In this document: in pieces, positions 15,894 to 22,510 of the stretch | How positions within the stretch are numbered: position 1 is the stretch's first letter | How the letters are laid out: the number at the start of each line of letters is the position of its first letter | Source: Parabacteroides distasonis | GTDB taxonomy: Bacteria; Bacteroidota; Bacteroidia; Bacteroidales; Tannerellaceae | DNA: 34,172 bases | Assembly: GCF_004793765.1 (NCBI RefSeq) | Contig: NZ_SRYM01000046.1 | Coordinates: 1 to 34,172, forward strand | Direction of reading: 5' to 3' | Translations under genes and position numbers: made by a program | Notes under the pieces: generated by a model | The model's input: only the letters and a program-made list of their open reading frames with translations | Database searches by the model: none | Told to the model about the DNA's origin: nothing

Positions 15894-16528
15894 ATGTGGT
15901 TATCTATTCACGTGTAAGCTCGCAGTCGGCCAGGCAATCGACCGAACGGCAGGTTGTCGATCTGGAGAGGTTCGCAGCCGGACGAGGGTACGAGGTAACG
16001 GCGGTCTTTGAGGAAAAGATAAGCGGACGAAAGGCCAATATCGAACGCCCGGTTTTAAGTCGTTGCCTGGAATACTGCACAGATCCGCAGAACCGGGTGG
16101 ATATGCTGTTGCTGACCGAGATCTCACGCCTGGGGCGTTCCACCCTGGAGATCCTAAAGGCACTCGATACGCTGCACACGCATAAAATATGCGTGTATAT
16201 CCAAACCTTGAACCTGGAAACATTACGGCCGGACAAGACGGTAAACCCCTTGTCCTCTTTGATTACTACCCTATTGGGGGAACTGGCCGCAATCGAACGC
16301 CAGGGGATCATCGACCGCCTTAATAGCGGACGGGAGTTGTACATCCAGAAAGGGGGCAGGCTGGGGAGGAAGCCGGGAAGCCGGAAAACGGCCGGGCAGA
16401 AGAAAGAGGAATACCGGGAGGCGATCGCCTTGTTAAAGAAAGGCTACTCGATCCGGAACGTGGCGAAGCTCACAGGAAAGGCCGTTTCAACGATACAGAT
16501 AATAAAAAAAGAATTTATAGATAAGTGA
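15890..16528 (+). CDS. Serine recombinase (resolvase/invertase family)
   Basis: A 212-residue small serine recombinase. The catalytic block YSRVSS (S10 as nucleophile) is followed by the conserved Arg and acidic positions (QSTERQVVDLERF, EISRLGRS with R), a long helix, and a C-terminal helix-turn-helix (KKGYSIRNVAKLTGKAVSTI). Length is that of Tn3 resolvases and Gin/Hin invertases. Possible jobs: plasmid multimer resolution, or DNA inversion. A 34-bp palindrome with a 2-bp centre at 22266-22299 has the geometry of a serine-recombinase crossover site. The start codon overlaps the stop of the upstream Abi gene. GC content is visibly higher than its neighbours, which suggests a separate origin. 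Confidence 0.92.
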   Translation: MNVVIYSRVSSQSARQSTERQVVDLERFAAGRGYEVTAVFEEKISGRKANIERPVLSRCLEYCTDPQNRVDMLLLTEISRLGRSTLEILKALDTLHTHKICVYIQTLNLETLRPDKTVNPLSSLITTLLGELAAIERQGIIDRLNSGRELYIQKGGRLGRKPGSRKTAGQKKEEYREAIALLKKGYSIRNVAKLTGKAVSTIQIIKKEFIDK

Positions 16529-16541
16529 CATGATAGGAGAT

Positions 16542-16559
16542 CCATACGCTACCGTATGG
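16542..16559 (+). terminator. Short hairpin after the recombinase
   Basis: Seven-base stem CCATACG / CGTATGG with a four-base loop, 13 nt after the stop. No T-run directly follows, so termination is uncertain. Confidence 0.35.
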
Positions 16560-16654
16560 GCTTGAAAAGGGAAGTATATAAAAAACAAAACCCTGAAGTT
16601 TGTCTTACGACAGGGACAACAGGGGATTACTTCGCAAATATACGGGCTTTTTCC

Positions 16655-16662
16655 TATATTTG
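16655..16662 (+). promoter_or_regulatory. -7 box (TATATTTG) of the second Abi gene
   Basis: Matches TAnnTTTG, 26 nt before ATG 16689, so the second Abi gene has its own promoter and is not only read from the recombinase operon. Confidence 0.6.
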
Positions 16663-16688
16663 CAAATAAAAGCCAATAAAAAAGCAAA

Positions 16689-17357
16689 ATGAAATATTCC
16701 GATTATGAAACCGCCTTTTCTCCAGCTCGTCTAAGCCGATATTTGAACGCTTGCGGTGGGGATAATGACAAGGCTTTGACGCTGTACAGGCACAATGTAA
16801 AACTGTGCCAGAAATTTTATGGCGTGTTAAGTCTGTTTGAAGTCGTCTTGCGCAATGCGATCAACGAGTATTATAAACGCCATTTCGGAGATAACGACTG
16901 GATCAGGACACAGGTACAGCCGGGAGGTATGTTAGAGAACTGTCCGCAGTTGGCCGATGTGAACAGGCATATTACAAGGCTGGTGAATGACGGCAGATAT
17001 ACGCATGACAGGCTGGTTTCTTCGGTGAGCTTCGGGTTCTGGACGTATCTTTTCAATAAGCAGCCGTTCCGCAAAGGGGGACAAATCTTGCTGGCGGTCT
17101 TGCCGAACAGAGCTAGGGGACTGGGGCAGAGGGCGATTTATAACGAGCTAATGGAGATAAAGAAGTTCAGGAACCGGATAGCCCACCATGAGCCGATATG
17201 CTTCGATACGGCAGGAAACAAGGACGTGAATTTCGCACGGTATAATTATAACCAGGTACTTAAATATGTCTATTTCCTGGGCTACAATAAGGATGAGTTG
17301 TTTTATGGCCTTGATGTGCTTCCGGACACGACTATCACGAAGATAAACAATCTGTAA
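16689..17357 (+). CDS. Abi-like (Abi_2) HEPN protein, copy 2
   Basis: A 222-residue paralogue of the product at 15177. Shared blocks: LSLFEVVLRNAINEYYKRHF near residue 48, SFGFWTYLF in the middle, and RNRIAHHEPICF with R161, N162 and H166 of the HEPN motif. The protein is clearly diverged from copy 1, not a recent duplicate, and is more GC-rich. It has its own promoter and is followed within 45 nt by octamer cluster B. Two different HEPN proteins around one recombinase could form a heteromeric defence unit, or reflect repeated insertion at a favoured site. Confidence 0.8.
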   Translation: MKYSDYETAFSPARLSRYLNACGGDNDKALTLYRHNVKLCQKFYGVLSLFEVVLRNAINEYYKRHFGDNDWIRTQVQPGGMLENCPQLADVNRHITRLVNDGRYTHDRLVSSVSFGFWTYLFNKQPFRKGGQILLAVLPNRARGLGQRAIYNELMEIKKFRNRIAHHEPICFDTAGNKDVNFARYNYNQVLKYVYFLGYNKDELFYGLDVLPDTTITKINNL

Positions 17358-17401
17358 AAGGATGATCCACTAAAGAGGCTGGGGATAACGGAAGTAGTGT
17401 T

Positions 17402-17430
17402 TACTACTTTTAGTATTTTAGTATATTAGT
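17402..17430 (+). repeat. Partition-type octamer cluster B
   Basis: Three tandem units TTTTAGTA, TTTTAGTA, TATTAGT after TACTAC; all 29 bases are the exact reverse complement of 14248-14276. It is not followed by a promoter box, so its role here is unlikely to be simple repression. Confidence 0.7.
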
Positions 17431-17779
17431 ACGCTTTTCTTTTGGAGGATTTGGGCGTTCCCGTAAACGGTCGGGCTTTCCGCCTTCAAGTCCTCGCCTA
17501 AAGGCTGTGGGCTTTCCACTGCAATCCCTAACGCATGAATACACCCACCCACCCGATTAAGGTAGGCTATTTCCGGATAGAGCCGTTCGGTGAAGCCAGC
17601 CGGATAAAAGCCGCCTGACTTTTCACTGATCGGCACAATCCGGAAAGGAGTACCCGGAATGATCCTTGCCCGGCTGATGAGCGCAGGCACTCGTCGGCTG
17701 GGCAAGGAACATTCCTTGTCGGGCACTCCGGTTGCCGATTGTCGAACCCGGTTTTAAACCCCCTTTCAGGGAGAAAGGT

Positions 17780-18042
17780 ATTTTAGTTTTTCCGGCGTGG
17801 CCGCCTTGCGTTTACCTTGACCGGGGTTTTTGTCTGCAAAGGTCAAACGTTTTTTTCCATAGCACAAGTTGAGCCGCAAGCGGCTTTTAGAAAAAATCTC
17901 CAGCCTGGCTAAAGTCAGGTAGTATTTTTCCTAAAAAACTTGTGCTATGGAAAAAAACGTTTGGGGTGTTCTCATACAAAAACCCCTCGGAACTCAAGGT
18001 AAACGCAAGACGACCACACCGACAGCCCCGAAAAACCAAAAT
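17780..18042. repeat. Long imperfect inverted duplication with 27-bp perfect core
   Basis: Left arm 17780-17870 and right arm 17937-18042 are inverted copies with several small gaps. The inner 27 bp (17844-17870 and 17937-17963, containing TCCATAGCACAAGTT and its complement) are perfect, and TCAAGGTAAACGCAAG (17994-18009) is perfectly repeated at 17805-17820. The 66-base centre contains its own small hairpin AGCCGC-AA-GCGGCT followed by TTT. As RNA or single-stranded DNA this would fold into a very stable structure. Confidence 0.8.
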
Positions 18043-18088
18043 GAGGTTGTCTTGATACAAAAACATCGGAATCTTAGGCATCCGCAAG
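17974..18088 (+). repeat. Short repeat family (two direct copies here)
   Basis: Units 17974-18009 and 18055-18088 share ATACAAAAAC, then CGGAA, then AGG, then CGCAAG at like spacing. A further unit is inverted at 17805-17835 and another lies at 22070-22103. Confidence 0.65.
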
Positions 18089-18143
18089 GTTTTTGGGGGG
18101 GGAGAGGGTGCGAGGTGGGGAGTTTACTATCGGAAAAAATCAG

Positions 18144-18192
18144 GTAGTAAATACTAAGTTTAGTATATACTAAAATACTAATTTAGTAGATA
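18144..18192 (-). repeat. Partition-type octamer cluster C
   Basis: Contains TATACTAAAATACTAA (18166-18181), shared with cluster A, flanked by further TAGTA units in both orientations. It lies 140 bp upstream of the ArdC-like gene. Confidence 0.6.
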
Positions 18193-18333
18193 ACTATCTG
18201 ATAAATAGTTAGTTAAATATTGTTTAAATACTTGCGTATCTCAAATAAAAGTGCTATCTTAGAGGTATAGAAAAAGAGATAACAACCTTTAGAACTGGCT
18301 CACCCACCAGGATAAAGAACGGGGGACGTAGTT

Positions 18334-19350
18334 ATGAAAACTGATTATTTCGACAAGGCAGCGCAACAATTTGCAAATTTGATGATCGAGAAGATCCAGC
18401 AGGTAGAGGACAATTGGCAAAAGCCCTGGATCACCATTGCGGCAAATACACGCAATTTCTTTCCGCAGAACCTCACAGGACGCAGGTACGCCGGAGGTAA
18501 CGCCTTTTTACTTCTTTTCCTTTGCGAGAAATTTCAGTACCAGACACCCGTATTTATGACATTCAACCAAGCGAAAGAGGCCGGGATCTCCGTGCTGAAA
18601 GGATCAAAATCGTTTCCGGTCTATTACTTCCTTTTCTACGTGTACCACAAGGAAACACGCAAGAAAATAACCTTTGAGGAATACAAGGCGTTAAGCCGGG
18701 AGCAGCAACAGGAATACAACGTTATACCGACCTATAAATATTACTCGGTCTTTAACCTGGATCAGACCAATTTTTCGGATGTGAGGCCGGAAGAATGGGA
18801 AGCGTTAAGGGAGAAGTTTAGAGGGGGACAGGCAGAGCAGCCCGAAGGGATAACCGGAGAGGCGCACCCCGAAATAGACGCCATGTTGGAGGCGAAAAGC
18901 TGGTTTTGCCCGATACGGGAGCAGCAAGGTGACAGGGCTTTCTATTCTCCTTTGGCCGATTATATCGTAGTGCCGCTTCGCTCGCAGTTCGTTGATATAC
19001 AGAGTTTTTACGAAACGCTTCTGCATGAAATGGGACATTCCACGGGACACCCCACCCGATTGAACCGGGATCTTGCGCACCCGTTCGGATCAGAGGAATA
19101 CGGCAAGGAGGAATTAACGGCCGAGTTCGCCGCAGCCCTGGCAGGAATGTTTTTCGGGATAGCCGAACATATACGCACTGAAAACGCCGCTTATCTGAAA
19201 AGCTGGATAAAGGCGATCCGGGAAGAACCCAAGTTCATTTTAAACGTACTGGCCGACGCTATGAAAATTGTCAAGATGATAGCCGGGAAACTGAATATCT
19301 CCGTAGAAAGCGAGGAAACGGCCGCAGATGAAGCGGAACAGGTGGCATGA
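18334..19350 (+). CDS. ArdC-like antirestriction protein
   Basis: A 338-residue two-domain protein. Residues 1-110 form the ArdC N-terminal single-stranded-DNA-binding domain (W at about 28, KPW, then NLTGRRYAGGNAFLLLFL and the conserved FMTFNQAKEAG). Residues about 180-310 form a zincin-like metallopeptidase domain with HEMGH (H231, E232, H235) and a downstream ELTAEFAAAL block that would supply the third ligand. ArdC-type proteins protect incoming conjugative DNA from restriction in the new host. It follows octamer cluster C and has only a weak promoter candidate (TATCTTAG at 18255). The symbol is withheld because the match is to the family, not to a named gene. Confidence 0.88.
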   Translation: MKTDYFDKAAQQFANLMIEKIQQVEDNWQKPWITIAANTRNFFPQNLTGRRYAGGNAFLLLFLCEKFQYQTPVFMTFNQAKEAGISVLKGSKSFPVYYFLFYVYHKETRKKITFEEYKALSREQQQEYNVIPTYKYYSVFNLDQTNFSDVRPEEWEALREKFRGGQAEQPEGITGEAHPEIDAMLEAKSWFCPIREQQGDRAFYSPLADYIVVPLRSQFVDIQSFYETLLHEMGHSTGHPTRLNRDLAHPFGSEEYGKEELTAEFAAALAGMFFGIAEHIRTENAAYLKSWIKAIREEPKFILNVLADAMKIVKMIAGKLNISVESEETAADEAEQVA

Positions 19351-19393
19351 TACAAGGAAGATCCCCCGAAAGGGGGACAGCCTTTCGAGACGA

Positions 19394-19423
19394 GTTCTTT
19401 TTGGCACTCGCCCCAAAAAGAAC
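19394..19423. terminator. Hairpin after the ArdC-like gene
   Basis: Perfect 11-base stem (GTTCTTTTTGG / CCAAAAAGAAC) with an eight-base loop, 43 nt after the stop codon. The weak U-run on the plus strand makes it a possible bidirectional or processing hairpin. Confidence 0.5.
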
Positions 19424-19496
19424 CAAAAAACGCTTTGCCGCTACACTCCGTTTCGCTTTCATAGCTCTGATAATGCGTTTTTTGATTGGATAGATA

Positions 19497-19504
19497 TATA
19501 TTTG
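19497..19504 (+). promoter_or_regulatory. -7 box (TATATTTG) of the 19523 operon
   Basis: Matches TAnnTTTG, 18 nt before the ATG at 19523. Confidence 0.55.
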
Positions 19505-19522
19505 TAGATAAAATAATGTAAT

Positions 19523-20047
19523 ATGAACAAACCGAAGGTTATACAGATTATTGATGTTGTTTCCAATGCGATAGCCGGAAATCGTATCGACGAGGATTTT
19601 ATAAAGAGTTGTATTTACGGAAAAGTGAATACGGAACTGTATGAGCATCTTTTAAGCAAATACAAGGGGTATGACGGGGATCTTTTTCAGTTCTATTTGG
19701 GGACGGACGATCAGATAAACCGGGCTTTGTTGGAGAACCTGGGGATTAAGGTCGAACCCGACAAATATCCGGACTATAATAGCCGGATTGTTGCGCAGGT
19801 CGTCCAGGGAAAGAAAAGGTTTGATATTTATCCTTTCGAGGTGGAAGCCTTTAACAGATATGCCATGTTTGGTAATAATAATGCGCTTTCATGCCTGAAA
19901 GGGATTTCCCCGACAGCCGGGCAGACCGTCCGAGAAAACGGTATTAACGAGTATGGAAACGCCTTGAATTGGTCGCTGTTCTGGATAAAGGCAAATCCGG
20001 AGGACAAAGCCCTGTTAGTGGATCACGTTTTGAATATCTCCGAATGA
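19523..20047 (+). CDS. Unknown protein, first gene of a two-gene operon
   Basis: A 174-residue soluble protein, mixed helix and strand, with no signal peptide or membrane segment. Not recognised. Segments such as DGDLFQFYLGTDDQINRALL and KRFDIYPFEVEAFNRYAMFG contain several aromatic residues. It has a good -7 box and its stop codon overlaps the start of the next gene (ATGA at 20044), so the two products are made together and probably act together. The pair sits between ArdC and octamer cluster D in a block of establishment and maintenance genes. Confidence 0.7.
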   Translation: MNKPKVIQIIDVVSNAIAGNRIDEDFIKSCIYGKVNTELYEHLLSKYKGYDGDLFQFYLGTDDQINRALLENLGIKVEPDKYPDYNSRIVAQVVQGKKRFDIYPFEVEAFNRYAMFGNNNALSCLKGISPTAGQTVRENGINEYGNALNWSLFWIKANPEDKALLVDHVLNISE

Positions 20048-20526
20048 TGATAGCGGAATATTTCATTTACCGGAGAAAGGGGGATAAAGAGCCGTTTATC
20101 TCCCTGGGGGAAATGCCGCAGTACGGGTTAAGGCCGAAACAGAAGTTTACCGGGAAAAAACTTAAAATAGAGGTGATCCGCAGGCTTTCCGGCGTGGAAA
20201 TCGAGCAGACGGCCACCACTCCGCAGATAAACGCCTATATCGAGGCGAATATCTATGATACCGACCGTTGGCCGGAATACCGGAAGTTATACCGACAGGT
20301 AGCTGGGGAGGTGGAAACCGTGGCCGACATCTTTACGCTCCAGTATATTTTAGTGGCCGAACTGGAGGATCAGACCAGGACGGGAAGGGACAGCCAGCCG
20401 CAGCCGACAGATCCGAAAGACGAGAGGCTGATACACTTGATCCGGTGCGAGCTTATGGGGGAGCCCTTGGAAATGTACAAGGCAATGATAAACCCGATCA
20501 TTGCCTTAAAGAAACGTTTCGTTTGA
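20044..20526 (+). CDS. Unknown protein, second gene of the two-gene operon
   Basis: A 160-residue protein. I chose ATG 20044 because it overlaps the upstream stop (ATGA); a longer frame from 19969 would be read inside the upstream gene. It is mostly helical, with a basic segment early on (RPKQKFTGKKLKIEVIRRL) and a Gln/Thr/Pro-rich linker (TRTGRDSQPQPTDPKDER). No domain recognised. The basic stretch might contact nucleic acid. It ends at octamer cluster D. Confidence 0.7.
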   Translation: MMIAEYFIYRRKGDKEPFISLGEMPQYGLRPKQKFTGKKLKIEVIRRLSGVEIEQTATTPQINAYIEANIYDTDRWPEYRKLYRQVAGEVETVADIFTLQYILVAELEDQTRTGRDSQPQPTDPKDERLIHLIRCELMGEPLEMYKAMINPIIALKKRFV

Positions 20527-20568
20527 TACTATACTAAAAATAGTGGATACTACTTTTAGTATTTTAGT
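20526..20568 (+). repeat. Partition-type octamer cluster D
   Basis: Bases 20548-20568 are identical to the first 21 bases of cluster B (TACTAC plus TTTTAGTA and TTTTAGT), and 20526-20543 hold a further inverted partial unit. It lies between two convergent genes. Confidence 0.65.
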
Positions 20569-20594
20569 TCGTGCGCTCAATCCTGGGAGAGAAG

Positions 20595-21170
20595 CTAATC
20601 AGGGTATTCATTGAGTTCTCGGTATGCCTTGTCTAACTCTTCTTTGGTGTAACGTTTGAACTTTCTACGACTTATGATGAAAGGCAACCTCTGATTCATT
20701 TCACGCTCGTACTCGTCCAGGCGGTGTTTACCCCTTCCAGTGAGGACGATGTGGGTACGGTCGTCGGAAAAGTTGATCTCTTTTAGATCTTCCATTGTGT
20801 CTAATATACGGAGGATGATTTTCTCGTAAATGGGGGTACGCAGTAACGGGTGTGCGTATATGGGAAAATCGAATTTTATATCGAAGTTCTCAATGATTTC
20901 CGTCTGCACTTCCTCTATATGCTTGGGAAGTGCTTTTCCCAGGGTGTAGTAAACTGCTATCTGAAAGTCTTTGTAATTTGGAAACATGGCCGTATATGCT
21001 TTATTGGGAACAAGGTCGTTTTTAATATTCCTGTTCCGGAATTCTTCGGTCGAAAGATAAAAAAATCTCTCGAATAATCTTTTGGACGGGATATAGAAAT
21101 TTGTATCCCGAATCGTTTTACAATAAATATGTGGGCTTCTGGAAGTTCTGAACGTGGTAGTTGATAACAA
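20595..21170 (-). CDS. Unknown protein with TTG start
   Basis: A 191-residue protein on the minus strand. Its only start upstream of the conserved-looking body is TTG at 21170; the first internal Met is at about residue 62, and an in-frame TGA lies two codons upstream of the TTG. So the gene either uses TTG or has lost its original start. The protein is rich in aromatic and charged residues (KRLFERFFYLSTEEFRNRNI, TRYTKEELDKAYRELNEYPD-like C-terminus), soluble, and not recognised. It converges on the 19523 operon and is divergent from the lipoprotein gene at 21278. Confidence 0.5.
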   Translation of the reverse strand: MLSTTTFRTSRSPHIYCKTIRDTNFYIPSKRLFERFFYLSTEEFRNRNIKNDLVPNKAYTAMFPNYKDFQIAVYYTLGKALPKHIEEVQTEIIENFDIKFDFPIYAHPLLRTPIYEKIILRILDTMEDLKEINFSDDRTHIVLTGRGKHRLDEYEREMNQRLPFIISRRKFKRYTKEELDKAYRELNEYPD

Positions 21171-21277
21171 TAATCATAATATATATAGTACAATATTTAT
21201 CATAGAGTAACGTTATAAATAATGTAATATGAAATTACTCTTTTTACACACTTTGATAATGATTATAATAATATACC

Positions 21278-21988
21278 ATGAAAAAAATTAAATGGCTTAT
21301 ATTTGTAGCGTTTTTTTTGCAGATAATTTTTTTTAGTAGCTGCAATAAAGAAATAGATTATCCAATAGATAATGTTCAAATTATAGAAGAACTTTCAATC
21401 TTCTATTGTAAAAAAGATCAAAATGAATTGATTGGTGACAATGAAATAGTTAATAAAATTATAATCTTAAATTCAAAAGAAGATGCCATAAATAACTTTA
21501 CAGAATCATTTTTAGATTCTTACCCAGAATATCTTCAAATAGATTATAATAAATATTCTGTACTTGTTAGAACTGCTCCTGTTGATTACAATATAATAAA
21601 TAGAAATATATCATTGCTATTTTATAAAACATCTAATAGTTATCAATATTATATTGACTATTTAGTTGGCGATGTTTGTGATGTAAATGACTACTATATA
21701 GAAAGAACGGCTATAGTTATCGATAAAATTCTTTCTCATTCTAAAATAGAAGTAGGATCTTCTATTTCGAAAAAAGTTTCAAAAGAAAAAAAGAAGCTAC
21801 CACTTTTATTAGTGGTAGCTTCTTTTTTTCTTTTATTCATATATTCTGACATATATTCTAGCCTTTGTTTCATCGTCGAAAGGGACATAACATCTTGTAT
21901 ATCCAAAATTTCTTCCATTAATATCACTTACAATCCTCCAAACGTAAGTGAAAAACTCAGGTTTAGTAGAACTTTCCCCATTGAGTGA
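21278..21988 (+). CDS. Lipoprotein whose frame runs through a terminator
   Basis: A lipoprotein with a clear signal (FFSSC, Cys at about residue 22) and an AT-rich, Asn/Ile/Tyr-rich body up to about residue 170. From about residue 172 the frame is encoded by a textbook terminator hairpin (21793-21829), giving KEKKKLPLLLVVASFFLLF, followed by sequence unlike the rest. The original stop was therefore probably lost by a small deletion or frameshift near 21780, and the last 60 or so residues are not native. It is divergent from the gene at 20595. Function unknown. Confidence 0.6.
   Translation: MKKIKWLIFVAFFLQIIFFSSCNKEIDYPIDNVQIIEELSIFYCKKDQNELIGDNEIVNKIIILNSKEDAINNFTESFLDSYPEYLQIDYNKYSVLVRTAPVDYNIINRNISLLFYKTSNSYQYYIDYLVGDVCDVNDYYIERTAIVIDKILSHSKIEVGSSISKKVSKEKKKLPLLLVVASFFLLFIYSDIYSSLCFIVERDITSCISKISSINITYNPPNVSEKLRFSRTFPIE
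21793..21829. terminator. Strong bidirectional terminator inside a reading frame
   Basis: Perfect 12-base stem (GAAGCTACCACT / AGTGGTAGCTTC), six-base loop, seven T residues after and an A-run before. It lies inside the frame of the lipoprotein gene. Confidence 0.9.
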
Positions 21989-22028
21989 TGGGAGTGGAAG
22001 TTCTGATGCAATTCCTAATGCAAGGTAG

Positions 22029-22106
22029 CCACACCACAAAGAGGAAAGATTAAAATGAGAATTATTTCAATACAAAAACATCAGAATCTTTGGCATTCGC
22101 AAAGTT
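22029..22106 (+). repeat. Second copy of the 18013-18091 segment
   Basis: About 78 bases align with 18013-18091. The best part, 22070-22106, matches 18055-18091 at 33 of 37 positions by eye. Just before it, TGCAATTCCTAATGCA (22007-22022) matches 17520-17535 at 14 of 16, with the 480 bases between the two blocks missing here. Confidence 0.7.
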
Positions 22107-22265
22107 GGACGGCCTGACCAGGAAGAAACGGAAGGCGTTAACCTGTGGAGTATCAATGTTATAGCTCTTTAGGTTGTTGGTACTACTTTTCGATTATACG
22201 AAAATACGAACAAACGGCTTTATTTCTTCTGATAATCTTCTATATATCAAACTATTATTCATATA

Positions 22266-22299
22266 TTGGACAAATTGTTCAGTTGAACAATTTGTCCAA
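22266..22299. repeat. 34-bp palindrome with a 2-bp centre
   Basis: Perfect 16-base arms (TTGGACAAATTGTTCA and complement) around GT. This is the geometry of crossover sites cut by small serine recombinases with a 2-base stagger, and the plasmid encodes one at 15890. Confidence 0.75.
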
Positions 22300-22350
22300 A
22301 GATACTATATTTTTCTGATAATCAAAAGGTTTTTCGCTTTATTTTTCAAA

Positions 22351-22389
22351 TTGGAGTGTACATTACATTATTTGTATCGTACACTCCAA
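22351..22389. repeat. Spaced inverted repeat of TTGGAGTGTAC
   Basis: TTGGAGTGTAC at 22351-22361 and its complement at 22379-22389. The same half-site forms the palindrome at 22452 and occurs singly at 25062-25072. Confidence 0.7.
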
Positions 22390-22451
22390 AAAACATGCAA
22401 ATATAGGTTAAATATAAGAAAAATCAGAAGATTATAGATAAAAAACTTCGT

Positions 22452-22473
22452 TTTTGGAGTGTACACTCCAAAA
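22452..22473. promoter_or_regulatory. 22-bp palindrome at the sprT-like promoter
   Basis: A perfect palindrome with half TTTTGGAGTGT. It ends 7 bp before the -7 box at 22481 and so covers the -33 region, where a bound repressor would block transcription. Confidence 0.75.
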
Positions 22474-22480
22474 TAATTTG

Positions 22481-22488
22481 TATATTTG
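22481..22488 (+). promoter_or_regulatory. -7 box (TATATTTG) of the sprT-like gene
   Basis: Matches TAnnTTTG, 22 nt before ATG 22511. Confidence 0.6.
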
Positions 22489-22510
22489 TATAAACCTAAA
22501 AGCAAAAGAT

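Larger units (their letters stand above)
17358..18333. other. Large gene-poor stretch rich in repeats
   Basis: Nearly 1 kb with no convincing gene. In order it holds octamer cluster B (17402), a GC-rich segment with a minus-strand frame of 102 codons (17418-17726), a long inverted duplication (17780-18042), extra copies of a short repeat (to 18088), octamer cluster C (18144-18192), and the leader of the ArdC-like gene. The combination of long inverted repeats and tandem protein-binding sites suggests a plasmid maintenance locus (partition, single-strand origin or recombination site). Confidence 0.7.
21989..22510. other. Gene-free stretch before the SprT-like gene
   Basis: About 520 bases holding a degenerate copy of part of the 17520-18091 region (22007-22106), a 34-bp palindrome (22266-22299), a spaced inverted repeat (22351-22389), a 22-bp palindrome (22452-22473) and the sprT-like promoter. 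Frames in it are AT-rich and unconvincing. Confidence 0.7.

Noticed and set aside
17844-17963. Invertible promoter switch flanked by 27-bp inverted repeats
   Set aside because: The geometry fits, but the 66-base centre has no TAnnTTTG box in either direction, and the arms extend well beyond the core as a diverged duplication. Kept only as an unexplained repeat.
17947-18147. 66-codon plus-strand frame in the inverted repeat
   Set aside because: The mirrored copy stops after five codons, and the frame's similarity to other places is explained by the DNA repeat; no promoter box at a suitable place.
22174-22437. 87-codon plus-strand frame upstream of the sprT-like gene
   Set aside because: Very AT-rich, hydrophobic by composition, and it runs through two palindromes; not a credible gene.
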